Source of the DNA: Hydnum rufescens UP504
Lineage: Eukaryota > Basidiomycota > Agaricomycetes > Cantharellales > Hydnaceae
Assembly (NCBI GenBank): GCA_014904985.1
Contig: MU128938.1
Coordinates: 1 to 10,093, forward strand
Reading direction: 5' to 3'
DNA: 10,093 nucleotides
The notes beneath the pieces were generated by a model. It was given only the letters and a program-made list of their open reading frames with translations, was not told the origin of the DNA and made no database searches. The translations under genes were made by a program, and so were the position numbers. How positions within the stretch are numbered: the stretch's first letter is position 1; the number at the start of each line of letters is the position of its first letter. Below are positions 1 through 7,769 of the stretch, one piece after another.

Positions 1-919
1 TAAGGGACCCTTTGGGTCCTCTCCTGTGCAGTAAAAGCTGACCCAAAGGGTGTCTAATCTATCTGCCTGGGCTGATTTCATCATGGAAGGCTGGCTTGAA
101 TTGGCAAGTATGGTGATCAAGCTTTCCAGCCATTTTGTGCCCCACCATTGACTTCTCATCTAGAATGATGATCTTGTAGTTTAACCAATGTTCCTGCATT
201 CGAGCCAAATGGTTCCAGATAGGGTTTCCAGCCTTTACTCCAATTGCACATCCACTGTTGATGGTGTACCCCTGAATCCCAAAGGCTGAGACACCTGTGG
301 GTGCAAGGCGAATGACTGGTTGTGGAATGCCAAGGCCATCTGCAAGCACCTTGAGAGATGTGCATATTTCACCAATGAGGAAAGATTTTCCTGTTCCAGC
401 TGTTCCATCCATGTTAATGTGAAGGGGAGGTGGAGGATTCATGCCCTCTATAGGCATTACTGTCTGTTTAATATGAGCCATGACACCCAGGAAGATTTCA
501 TGTTGTTCCCCTTTCAACAAGCAATAGTCAGTGAATGGAAGTTCATTCTCAGCATCAGGAAAAGAGCATTTCTGATCCTCAAGCCAGGATTCTGCCTGTG
601 CAACCAGTTCAGGGGAACCTAAATTGGTCACCCAGTCATATTGATCAACATCTCAACTGCCCAAGTGTGTAATGTTGGCTGCACCCTGATGATTGGGTGC
701 CAGACCTGCCTCATGCATCCAGGGGAGTATATGGTTTGGTTCCTCTGGTGGATGAGCATTGTCCTCATCACTACTGGACAGATTGTCATCCTCATTTTCA
801 TGGGAAGAAAGCACTGCCAGAGAGTCAGAAAGACTTAGCCTCATGTCAGCCTCATGTTTTCTGGCATTTTCCAGCTTTGGTTCAAGTTGCATGTCAGGAA
901 CCCTCCAGATCCTATCCAT
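1..919 (-). pseudogene. Helitron PIF1-like helicase, decayed and partial
   Basis: This is part of the Rep-helicase protein of a rolling-circle Helitron transposon; in intact elements the helicase unwinds DNA during transposition. An acidic linker (655-919, rich in Ser, Asp and Glu) leads into the helicase domain in the same frame, interrupted by one TGA at 653-655. Walker A GTAGTGKS lies at 383-406, followed by motif Ia (RLAPTGVSAFG) and Walker B (ILDEKSMVG, about 140-166). A TAG at 59-61 ends the open frame. In the same frame beyond it, GQL at 35-43 resembles the GDxxQLPP motif III, so homology probably continues off the left edge. The Rep (HUH) domain is absent: recognisable sequence stops near 925. 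A start at 629-631 would be GTG and lies inside the conserved region, so it is not a real start. The fragment is non-functional as it stands. The helicase family call is firm; the Helitron assignment rests on linker and motif style. Confidence 0.85.
7..51. repeat. 12-bp inverted repeat with 21-nt loop
   Basis: ACCCTTTGGGTC at 7-18 pairs perfectly with GACCCAAAGGGT at 40-51. It overlaps the degraded motif III region of the helicase, so it may be incidental. I found no Helitron-type CTRR end next to it. Confidence 0.5.
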
Positions 920-924
920 TGTGG

Positions 925-1458
925 GGCCAGAGGCCCCAAGGGCAGATTAGATAGATTAGATGTAAATATATATTGGATTGACATGGTTTACATGGCTACT
1001 TCTATCAATATCGAGTGCTTCAGAGCCAATTTGGCTCTGAAGAAGCTGGTTTGGCTCTGAGGAAGCCAGTTCCCATGGGGTCACCACTTTTCTCATGGGG
1101 GCCCATGGAAGCAAATTGCGTGAAAGTGCTACATTACAAATTGGTTCCCATGGGGTAACCATGTTTGGTCCGAGGGACTTTGCGCTATAAACAAAAATGG
1201 GAAGTGTAAATAGGAACCTCACAAGCTTGGTCAATAATAATCCTACAGCTAGGGACCTCTTGACTGAATTGCAGGGGCCCCTGGGGCTGATGTCTAGTTA
1301 GAGCACATGACTGCAACTGTTGAAACTTCATCTAGTTCCATGGGGGGACCCTGTGGGGACCCCCCAGGTTTTTCAACCCTGCCTTGTATCCCATGGCTTT
1401 TACCCCTGTGACTCATGGGGGTGGGAGGTCATAAATTCCCCTGTGGGGACCCTGTGCA
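925..1458. repeat. Gene-free GC-rich repeat zone with CCATGGGG motifs
   Basis: No coding sequence is supported here. The stretch holds many short symmetrical and repeated motifs. CAGAGCCAATTTGGCTCTG at 1021-1039 is a perfect 9-bp stem around one base. Two 20-bp tandem copies starting TTTGGCTCTGA lie at 1030-1049 and 1050-1069. TTCCCATGGGGT(C/A)ACC recurs near 1071-1086 and 1145-1160. CAGGGGCCCCTG at 1272-1283 is a perfect 12-bp palindrome. CCCTGTGGGGACCC occurs at 1349-1362 and 1438-1451. The same CCATGGGG...CCCCCCAGG vocabulary returns near 9632-9649. This looks like a dispersed non-coding repeat whose class I do not recognise. Confidence 0.5.
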
Positions 1459-1600
1459 ATAGCCTAACCACAGCTACTTTGAAAAATATCACTGGAGTCT
1501 TAGCAGCCAAGTTGAACCTGATCCAGACATTGTATACATCAAGTTGGTCCTACATAAGGATATATTATTGAAGAATAAAATGATAGTTGATAAAAAACAG
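1459..1600 (+). other. Possible orphan exon fragment
   Basis: After a TAG, a frame stays open from about 1462 to 1600 and gives a charged, non-repetitive peptide that includes the segment EPDPDIVYIKLVLHKD. It ends exactly at AACAG|GTATGT, a strong fungal donor at 1601. A candidate acceptor TACAG ends at 1652 and would make a 52-nt intron, but all three frames after it soon hit stops. It could be a lost 5' exon of the gene that follows, a fragment of another gene, or chance. I do not recognise the peptide. Confidence 0.3.
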
Positions 1601-1720
1601 GTATGTGGCAGTCTAGCATGTGTGCAAAATAATATTCTCATGCTACATACAGAGCCTCACCTGATGGTTTTCTAATTGATATGATGACACAAATATGAAG
1701 AAAGCCCCCAAGATCCTGTC

Positions 1721-3231
1721 ATGGGGAGTGTTGCTTCATATGACCCTCTCAAGAAGGGAATTCCAGGCAAGTCAAAACCAAAATGGCCTCAAGCAGTCCA
1801 CATATACTCAGTGATGTACTTCAAGGCAGAGGTAAAACCACTAGTAGCAGCACACTGGGTGAAGGATGAGGGCAGGCTCACAGCTAGTGGGAAGCTGTTT
1901 ACTCATGTGGTGTTGAGCACATTGCTTACAAAGGAGTTGTGGGAGGTGTTGTTGTGTCAAGTCAAGGATGAGGTTGAGAAGGAATGTCAGATTTGTGGTC
2001 AAGTGGCCCTTGCCAAGTACAAGTCAGAGTGTGAGGGTGCTGCTTCAGTGAACCCTCAATATTTCCAAATGTATGTGATATGCATCATGATATATAGATG
2101 TATATTAATCATTTATACAGTGCTATAGAGCACATTTATTCATATCTCCAGGAAGTGGCAACTGTCATGACTTCACAGACTGGTTTTTCCATTTCAATTC
2201 TTGCCAGAGGGCCTTTGCCAATCACTAACAGTGAAATAGTCACAAGCCAGTAAGTGTCTTACAAAAGTATTCCTTCTGACTATATTGCTAACTCATCTCA
2301 ACTTCATAGTGTCCATAAAGGCCAGATCTTAGGAACTCATCCACTCAATTTTGGTAGCTATGCACATGACATGTTTGATGGAGTCATAATGCCAAAATTC
2401 AATGGGTTCCTTCACCAAGCCTTTTGTGAGTTATTTGGCAGTGTGTGATGCACACAATATTAATGAAATGTCCCTTACCACAAGATCTTTGTACAGTGAG
2501 GTCTTTGATGTCATTGAAGTCCAATAGCCTCAAAGCAGCTCCAGATGTTGCTTATTTCAGTGAATTCACATCTTCTGAGTCCAATACCCCCACAGCAGTT
2601 CCACCTGTTGATATTGAGACTTCTGAGTCTGTTCTCTCCCTTTGCAGTTCCTGTGAGCCTGAATTGTCAGACCATGGGAGTGAGGACAAGGATGCTGTAT
2701 TTTACATGGGACATCATTCTACCACCCAACCTGGTGAGTCCCTTGCCCCACCCAGTGAGGATTCTGTTCTGCCTAGTACATTCTCTCACTCTGCCTGGGG
2801 AGGCTTCTCTTGCTTCACCTCTCTGTCATTCTCATGCTAGCTGCACATGTGAATCCATGCTGTTGTTGAAGGTCTCAATGTTGTCAGCAATGGTACCATC
2901 AGGGCCATTGCCTGGGGCAATGCAGTCATCCTCACCAGGAGTGCCTGGATCTGCAGTGCCAGGAAAATTGGCTGAATTGCCCAAGGCACTTGGCTTGCCA
3001 TCTCCTACATCTGACAATGAGAATGATCAGAGGCAGCCTGCTACTCAACCTTGCCCCAAGCACAATCAAGTGCAGTATGGTGGCACTGCCAAGTGTAAAG
3101 CACATACATCTGAGATATCAGAAAATCACTCCCCCCCCTCAACCAAAAAAGCATACAAATCCTCCCACAAGCCTTGTGCCAGTCCCCAAATTAATCCAAT
3201 GTGGACCCAAGTCTGGCGACATCCCCAATGA
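1721..3231 (+). CDS. Five-exon gene of unknown function (predicted 396 aa)
   Basis: The predicted join is 1721-2070, 2121-2249, 2310-2440, 2497-2733 and 2888-3231. Introns 1-3 are convincing: GTATGT...TACAG (50 nt), GTAAGT...CATAG with CTAAC branch (60 nt) and GTGTGT...TACAG (56 nt), and each keeps the frame (phases 2, 2, 1). The fourth (GTGAGT at 2734, TCAG at 2887, 154 nt, phase 1) is less sure; without it the protein stops at 2840 with 317 residues. The N-terminal half has a basic Lys/Pro patch, then a Trp- and Tyr-containing block (VHIYSVMYFKAEVKPLV) and a charged helical segment. The middle contains VHKGQILGTHPLNFGSYAHD. The C-terminal half is Ser/Pro/Glu-rich and probably disordered. 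The block order resembles a multi-copy unnamed protein family I recall from Agaricomycetes; no function is known to me. The ATG at 1721 follows an in-frame TGA upstream, but the family's usual N-terminal part seems missing, so the gene may be 5'-truncated. Confidence 0.6.
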
Positions 3232-3369
3232 GTCCACAGCCAAGAAGGCTATGAAGTCTGGTGAATATGTTGTGACTTAGTCAGTAAGACCAATGAATCC
3301 ATGAAATCCCCATTGGATGCTATGACAGATGCTCAAGACAATATTACCAACATCACTCACTCACATTCT
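3232..3369 (+). other. Decayed coding-like tail, no intact gene
   Basis: Just beyond the preceding stop, other frames give plausible peptides: SGDIPNESTAKKAMKSGEYV up to a TAG at 3278-3280, then KTNESMKSPLDAMTDAQDN up to a TAA near 3375. A run of seven or eight C near 3130 is a possible indel site. The original C terminus of the gene may have extended here before a frameshift. Low certainty. Confidence 0.3.
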
Positions 3370-3832
3370 TGTTAAGGGTTGTACCTGAGATGAGAGGAAT
3401 GATGACATAATCAAGTCAAGTACAAGGAATAGCCCTTAATGCAATTGACAAGAGAGTTGTGAAGCAATGATTACATAAGGTCACAAGAGACAAGTACATA
3501 TGAGGAAGACCAGCTTCTTGAGAGCTTAATATGAAGAGACTAAGGATGAGAGTCATGAGCAATAACTGAGATCATGAGAGTAGAGTTCAATTGGGTTACA
3601 ATATATTCTCAATCTTCTAAGGAGCAAGTGTACATGAAGTAACTACTTATATCTCTAGAGATCAAAAGGGTTTCTGAATAAAGGGATAAGTTTGAATAAT
3701 GGAGGGGATGTATATAATAGGAAGTGCTAAGAAAGGAAGGCACAATGGTGGTAAAGGGGAAGGTCATGTGATGGTGCAATGGATCTGGTTATTCTCTGTA
3801 CATAATTGAGGTTATGAGTATGGCTCATAACA
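3370..3832 (-). mobile_element. Retrotransposon LTR (463 bp)
   Basis: Read on the minus strand, the sequence starts TGTTATGAG at 3832 and ends CCCTTAACA at 3370, giving the TG...CA ends and 5-bp TGTTA/TAACA inverted repeat typical of LTRs. Directly 5' of it (3833-3845, minus) is AAAGGGGGGGTAC, a good polypurine tract, so this is the 3' LTR of a minus-strand element. A TATA-like CTATTATATA lies at 3711-3720, about 115 nt into the LTR. The 5 bp on each side (ATTCT and GTACC) do not match, as expected if internal sequence and not host DNA lies on the polypurine side. No second LTR is visible in the window, and integrase or RT sequence does not follow the tract. The superfamily is undetermined. 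Confidence 0.65.
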
Positions 3833-3982
3833 GTACCCCCCCTTTGAGCATGAAACCCTTGAAGCACATAACTTGAGGTTTACAAGGTTGGCAGTTTTGG
3901 CAGTTTTGGCAGTTGCTGTGACAGTTTCTATAAAGAATGGGTTTGTCATGGCTGCTTCTGATTCCATACCACCATCATCAAT
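3833..3982 (-). other. Polypurine tract and residual internal sequence of the LTR element
   Basis: The tract lies at 3833-3845 on the minus strand. Beyond it, a short minus-strand frame is open but resembles no known element protein. Three tandem copies of about 10 bp (TTGGCAGTTT) lie at about 3890-3916. The junction between element remnant and the following plus-strand pseudogene is somewhere before 3983. Confidence 0.4.
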
Positions 3983-4930
3983 ATGGCAGATGAAGCTATC
4001 CTTGCTTTGATCAAGATGAATGTGGTGATGGAGATTCTCCCAACTGAGGAGGTGGTTGTGACTGCAAAGGTCAAGTTGGTGAAGTGGGAGGTGAGTGAAG
4101 AAAAAAAATTTTGTTTTCCTGTGAGTTTCATTTTGCTGGTTTATGGTAAAGTGGCAGGTGCATCTGCAGGGTCAGATGCCAGAAGTTTTTCCTCTTGTGC
4201 CTGAGATGGGGCAGAACTTGTGGGTTGGTGTCTGCAGATCAATCAGATTGTGAATGACATGGGCATTCAATGTGCCCAGGAGGAGGCAGCAATGCATGTG
4301 TTAGAAGAGGTGTGTCATATTGATGCTGAGGCAAGGTGTGAGGCCAAGGAAGCTGCTCAGCGTGTGCCAAGGCAGAGGTGCCAAGGGGTGCATCCAAAGA
4401 TGTGCCTTTGGTTTTGAGTGACAATGAGGAGTTGCTGATGGTGAGTAAAATTTTTTTTTTTGAAGTTGCAGTGTCACTGACATGGGTGTTTTGTGGGTAG
4501 TGTGATTGGTGCACATCTGTGCACACTTGGTGGGTGGCAGGTGGTAAGAAGGGGGACAAGCCTCAGTGCATGTCCAGTCCCAGGTTCTGCTGTCAGCATG
4601 TGCCAAGTGGAACAAGAAATGTTTGCTTGTGCCAGTGAACCACCAGAATTTGAAGCAGGGAGCCAAGGGCAACAGGGAGCCTCTGCAGGCATCCAGGTGA
4701 TGACACATTGCATTGCCTGAGTTGAAGGGTTTGCCATCTCATGTGGATGCAGGTGAGATGGAAGAGGAGGCACCTGGGGGGGTGCCCTCTGTTTCTGTGT
4801 GCAACTTGATCCAGCAGATCAAGGCACTCCTGTAGCATATGGAGGAGACATGGGGCAATGACCCAACACCTGAGTTGGTGCAGTGTGCCATTCTTGTGCA
4901 GTGGGTGGCTGTGGAGCATCCATGGTGGTG
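3983..4930 (+). pseudogene. Frameshifted gene remnant with degraded cysteine cluster
   Basis: Several exon-like stretches in different frames can be chained. ATG at 3983 opens a peptide to 4090, then a 67-nt intron GTGAGT...GGCAG (4091-4157) leads in phase to VHLQGQMPEVFPLVPEMGQ. A frameshift near 4210-4240 leads to a helical, Ala/Glu-rich stretch (INQIVNDMG... to about 4350). A second frameshift near 4360 leads to SKDVPLVLSDNEELLM, ending at donor GTGAGT (4441). With acceptor GGTAG (4500) the next exon begins CDWCTSVHTWW and continues KKGDKPQC, followed in another frame by CAKWNKKC near 4599-4622. These spacings resemble the Cys-rich segment of some fungal zinc-cluster-like proteins with cysteines lost. 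A possible coiled-coil tail (LIQQIKALL) is cut by TAG at 4833-4835. At least three frame changes make it a pseudogene. Function unknown; the zinc-binding idea is inference. Confidence 0.5.
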
Positions 4931-4952
4931 GAGGTGGAGGTGGAGGAGGTAA
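4921..4952 (+). repeat. GGTGGA-type short tandem repeat
   Basis: GGTGGTGGAGGTGGAGGTGG-like repetition at the end of the preceding pseudogene; a small trinucleotide/hexanucleotide microsatellite. Confidence 0.6.
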
Positions 4953-5230
4953 GGTGCAGGAATTGGAGTGGGGTTGCTTGGTGAATCATGGCGAGTGTTG
5001 TGCATGGTGTGTGGCAGTGGTGGGGGGATGTTGTGGCTTATGCCAAGGTGGGCAGGAAATCATGAGGAGCAGTGAGAGTTGAGGGAGGATGATTAAAATA
5101 ATAAAATTTTCATTTTGTTTTCTGAACATCTGAGGGGAGTAAACTGGAGTTTAAAGGGTAAGAAGGAAGAAGGAAAAAGAAAAAAGGAAAACAGGAGAGG
5201 GTAAACACAGGGAGAGAGAGAGACAGAAAG

Positions 5231-5232
<2 letters not shown>
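4953..5232. other. Gene-free stretch turning purine-rich
   Basis: No coding sequence is supported. From about 5155 the plus strand is almost pure purine (GGAAGAAGGAAAAAGAAAA and similar), leading into the AG microsatellite. Low-complexity frames on the minus strand (long Ser-Leu runs) are artefacts of this composition. Confidence 0.6.

Positions 5233-5276
<44 letters not shown>
5233..5276 (+). repeat. (AG)22 microsatellite
   Basis: An uninterrupted run of 22 AG dinucleotides, preceded by shorter interrupted AG tracts from about 5212. It lies just past the 3' end of the RT remnant (minus-strand sense). Confidence 0.95.
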
Positions 5277-5278
<2 letters not shown>

Positions 5279-5319
5279 GATCATGAAAGTGTGATGTTGT
5301 GACTGTTGTGAGGTTTATA

Positions 5320-5565
5320 CTGTCAGGTTGAGGTCCATCTGGATGCCAGTGGGGGTGATGATGGAGCTGAGGTACTTGATAGTGTCTGTGTGGAAGGTGC
5401 ACTTTGAGATCTTGGTGCAGAGGCTCCTTTCATGGAGTCATTGCAGTACATGGCAAACATGATCACAGTGTTCTTTGTGTTCTTTGGAGAAAATGAGTAT
5501 GTCATCAAGATATACAATGACAAACAGATCCACCATGTCCTGAAACTAAGCTATTGCATGGGGTT
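5320..5565 (-). pseudogene. Ty3/gypsy reverse transcriptase fragment
   Basis: Read on the minus strand, this gives [20 protein letters not shown], with the catalytic YLDD box at 5501-5512, then a region matching the typical post-catalytic RT helix and sheet (KCTFHTD, KYLSSIITPTGIQMD) down to about 5325. In life this enzyme copies retrotransposon RNA into DNA. Only about 80 residues around the active site remain; fingers, RNase H and integrase are absent. A TGA at 5438-5440 sits where gypsy elements usually carry Arg or another residue, and a TAG lies at 5546-5548 near the upstream end. No LTRs of this element are visible. The fragment abuts the first recognisable exon of the NLR on the opposite strand. 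Family call is secure from YLDD context; it is dead. Confidence 0.88.
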
Positions 5566-5599
5566 TCAAAACCTGTGGGTTTTGGGCCTGTGGGGTGGG

Positions 5600-6435
5600 A
5601 GTGCTCGCACTAAGTATTTATGAACAGGTTCACCCTTGGATCAAGTTAGCATGGGGAGTTGTCTCAGCAGTGTGTAGGGTATGACTAGAACCAAGTTTTG
5701 TATCTGTATGCTCCCTGACTGGTGTTCAATTAGATCGCTTCTGACCAGAGTTGTCAGGATGCTAAAGTGATGGATTTAGTCCAGACTATGGCAGATAGCT
5801 GCTCTTTTTCCAACAAGGCCAAGAGTTTGAAGGAATGCTCAAAAACAGATCAAGACATCATCAACCAAATACTGCACCAAGTAATGGAATGTGCGTATTT
5901 TATTTGGGACTATTGTGCAGACAAGTCCTTTGGTATGTGGAACCCTGCATGTTCTGCTTACTCCAAGACTGATTGGCATGGGCCACAGTCCAATGCACTG
6001 TGAAGAACATGGTTTCTCCAGTGGATGAACAAATCAATACATACAAGGGGACTCTTGAGACTCTCCGAAAGAATCTGATTGATCATGCCAACATACAATG
6101 CTCCGTCATTGTGTATCGCATCTTAGACCTGGTGAATGATCTCCGTAAGTGCTTCTTGTATATTGTCGCTCAAAAACTGGGTTCTAAGATGGTCTACAGG
6201 GGACTTGCATGTGCTCAGCGATCTGGAATATGCCAGGCAGGTCCATCTAGATAAAGGGTGCTTACCAGGCACACATACCGAGATCATTGATGCTGTAGTG
6301 CATTGGGCTGTGGGAGCGGATACCCCCTCATCTGATTCGAGTGGCTTGACAACATTGAGGTCTAACAAATTGCATGTACTTTGGTTGTGTGGCATGGTGG
6401 GTGTGGGGAAAACATTGATCCTTTGCTCATGCATT
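5600..6435 (+). pseudogene. NWD2-type NLR (NACHT-WD40), 5' half up to Walker A
   Basis: This is the N-terminal part of a fungal STAND/NLR protein; such proteins are thought to act in non-self recognition and cell-death signalling. Reconstructed exons are about 5600-5678, 5734-5932, 5989-6144 and 6200-6435, with introns 5679-5733 (GTATGA...TTAG), 5933-5988 (GTATGT...ACAG) and 6145-6199 (GTAAGT...ACAG); all join in frame (phases 0, 1, 1). Exon 1 gives HPWIKLAWGVVSAVC and exon 2 VMDLVQTMADSCSF...ECAYFIWDY, the helical region before NACHT. Exon 4 carries the linker KGCLPGT (6253-6273) and P-loop GMVGVGKT (6391-6414). Similarity stops after GKTLILCSC near 6435, before Walker B. The protein's true N-terminal region is missing upstream, where the gypsy fragment lies. 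A GTG or ATG near 5767-5770 is internal to exon 2, not a start. The exons here lack stops, unlike the 3' half. Confidence 0.8.
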
Positions 6436-6875
6436 GTTGGAGGGATAAATCCCTACACCATAGAATCCTCATCCTCAGCCCATTTTCCCTACGAACGAAT
6501 CAATTATATGTCACCGCGCTCATTTAATTATATTGCCATTTGTTTATTCATGAAATCAATTGGATTCCTACCCTTTCCAATCCATAATATCGCCTCATTC
6601 CTTTACCATGTCCACCAGTCAATTTATTGACTATCCGTCGGACTTCAACAGTCCTCATCAAAAAGGGGCAGTTTATGCCCTACTTCAAGTCCATTTTCTT
6701 TGGACAAGGCAATTCAACTTGCCATCTTTCTTCAAGACTGGGTAACTTGCCTGCTCTTCCAAGTCATCCTACTGCCTTAAGGGCGACAGATTGTGATTAT
6801 GTAATGACGCGGACCGGGCCTAGTTCCAATTCTGGACTCGCGGATTCGTCACATGATCCAGATAGGGGCTGCACT

Positions 6876-6979
6876 ACTCTGAAGGAGTATTTTTCGAATT
6901 TCTCCATCAGTTTTGATCAGATCGACTCGAAACGACCGCGCACAGAAAGATACAAATCGTACCTATCGAACGGTACCAA
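6876..6979 (+). repeat. 104-bp direct repeat, copy 1
   Basis: Starts ACTCTGAAGGAGTATTTTTC and ends CGAACGGTACCAA. It aligns without gaps to 7038-7141. The first 62 bp match at 58 positions, and all four differences are CG versus CA. Confidence 0.9.
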
Positions 6980-7037
6980 ACACGAAACGAACGGATCAAA
7001 AATGCGGTCCCTGTAACAATATCTTGCCATGATTCAT

Positions 7038-7141
7038 ACTCTGAAGGAGTATTTTTCAAATTTCTCCGTCAGTTTTGATCGGATCAACTCGAAACGACCA
7101 TGCCCTGAAAGCTGTTGAAAATGCGCATCGAACGGTACCAA
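7038..7141 (+). repeat. 104-bp direct repeat, copy 2
   Basis: Second copy, offset 162 bp from the first. The last 42 bp are less conserved except for the shared ATCGAACGGTACCAA end. Confidence 0.9.
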
Positions 7142-7370
7142 GGGAAAAACTAGCGGACGCGAACTCCATTTTTCACAAGACAACTCCCTCCCCATGACTC
7201 CCCCTTTGCTCCACCATTCAAAATAGCAAATTACTTCCGGCCCTCTTATGTCCGATGGAGAAGACCCTTAGGGAAACCTATTCCACTTTTTCTTAAGGGA
7301 ACTTGTCCAGGTTTGAAGGAGGAATAGCATGTAATGTGTCAATCTCCCCTTTTATCTTGAAATTGGAATA

Positions 7371-7386
7371 TCTCCATCAGTTTTGA
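7371..7386 (+). repeat. Partial third copy of the repeat core
   Basis: TCTCCATCAGTTTTGA is identical to 6901-6916 in copy 1. The flanks have diverged. Confidence 0.6.
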
Positions 7387-7769
7387 AGATTTTAACTTGA
7401 TTTCTTTTTCTCTGTGTGTCCCTTAAGTCCGAATTTTTCACTTTCTATTGAGTCGAAGTCTGTATTGTATATTAGGTGCTAGCACACAAATTCATTAGTT
7501 CTCCCCCTCCCTCCAGTTTGAAGCTCCTTGAACAGCTGCTGGTCCCTGGGTGATTTCTCACTACAAAAAGCAAATTCTAACTACACTTTGACTAAGGTCT
7601 CAAGAAGGGATTCTTAGGGTGTGGTAATTTGACTGAAAGACACATTCTCACTTAATTGCTTGGGCTTTGTTGGCTCACTGCAATTTCCCCTGTTCAAAAG
7701 ACTTGAACCTGAACAACCGGATTAGATCTGTGATCCCCTCTTTCATCCCTGGCTCAACATCATGGACAG

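Larger units (their letters stand above)
6436..7769. mobile_element. Unrelated CpG-bearing insert splitting the NLR
   Basis: About 1.3 kb separates the NLR P-loop from the next recognisable NACHT segment. No protein similarity, tRNA or rRNA is visible. The stretch is rich in CpG between about 6480 and 7290 (roughly 35-40 by eye), whereas the flanks are almost free of it. It holds two direct copies of a 104-bp repeat and a third partial copy. A possible LTR-like unit begins TGTTGG at 6435 and ends GTAACA at 7018 (584 bp), but I see no matching target duplication and no primer-binding site. The right end is not defined; 7500-7769 might still include decayed NACHT sequence. Likely a non-autonomous or LTR-derived element; class unknown. 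Confidence 0.5.

Noticed and set aside
7..51. Inverted repeat as a Helitron 3' terminal hairpin
   Set aside because: It overlaps degraded helicase coding sequence (GQL of motif III at 35-43) and no CTRR terminus is next to it.
629..631. GTG as the helicase start codon
   Set aside because: GTG is not a normal start in a fungal nuclear gene, and conserved sequence continues upstream through the TGA.
4239..5005. Several overlapping minus-strand open frames
   Set aside because: They are Pro/His/Ser-rich shadows opposite the plus-strand pseudogene, with no conserved motifs and no splice signals.
5093..5402. Minus-strand frames encoding long Ser-Leu runs
   Set aside because: They are translations of the AG microsatellite and the purine-rich tract beside it.
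6136..6630. A single 164-codon gene starting at 6136
   Set aside because: Its first part is the intron 6145-6199 read through, and its last part is insert sequence; only the middle is NLR coding.
6435..7018. TGTTGG...GTAACA as a definite LTR
   Set aside because: Only four end bases are inverted; flanks TGCAT and ATATC do not match and no primer-binding site follows. Kept as a possibility only.
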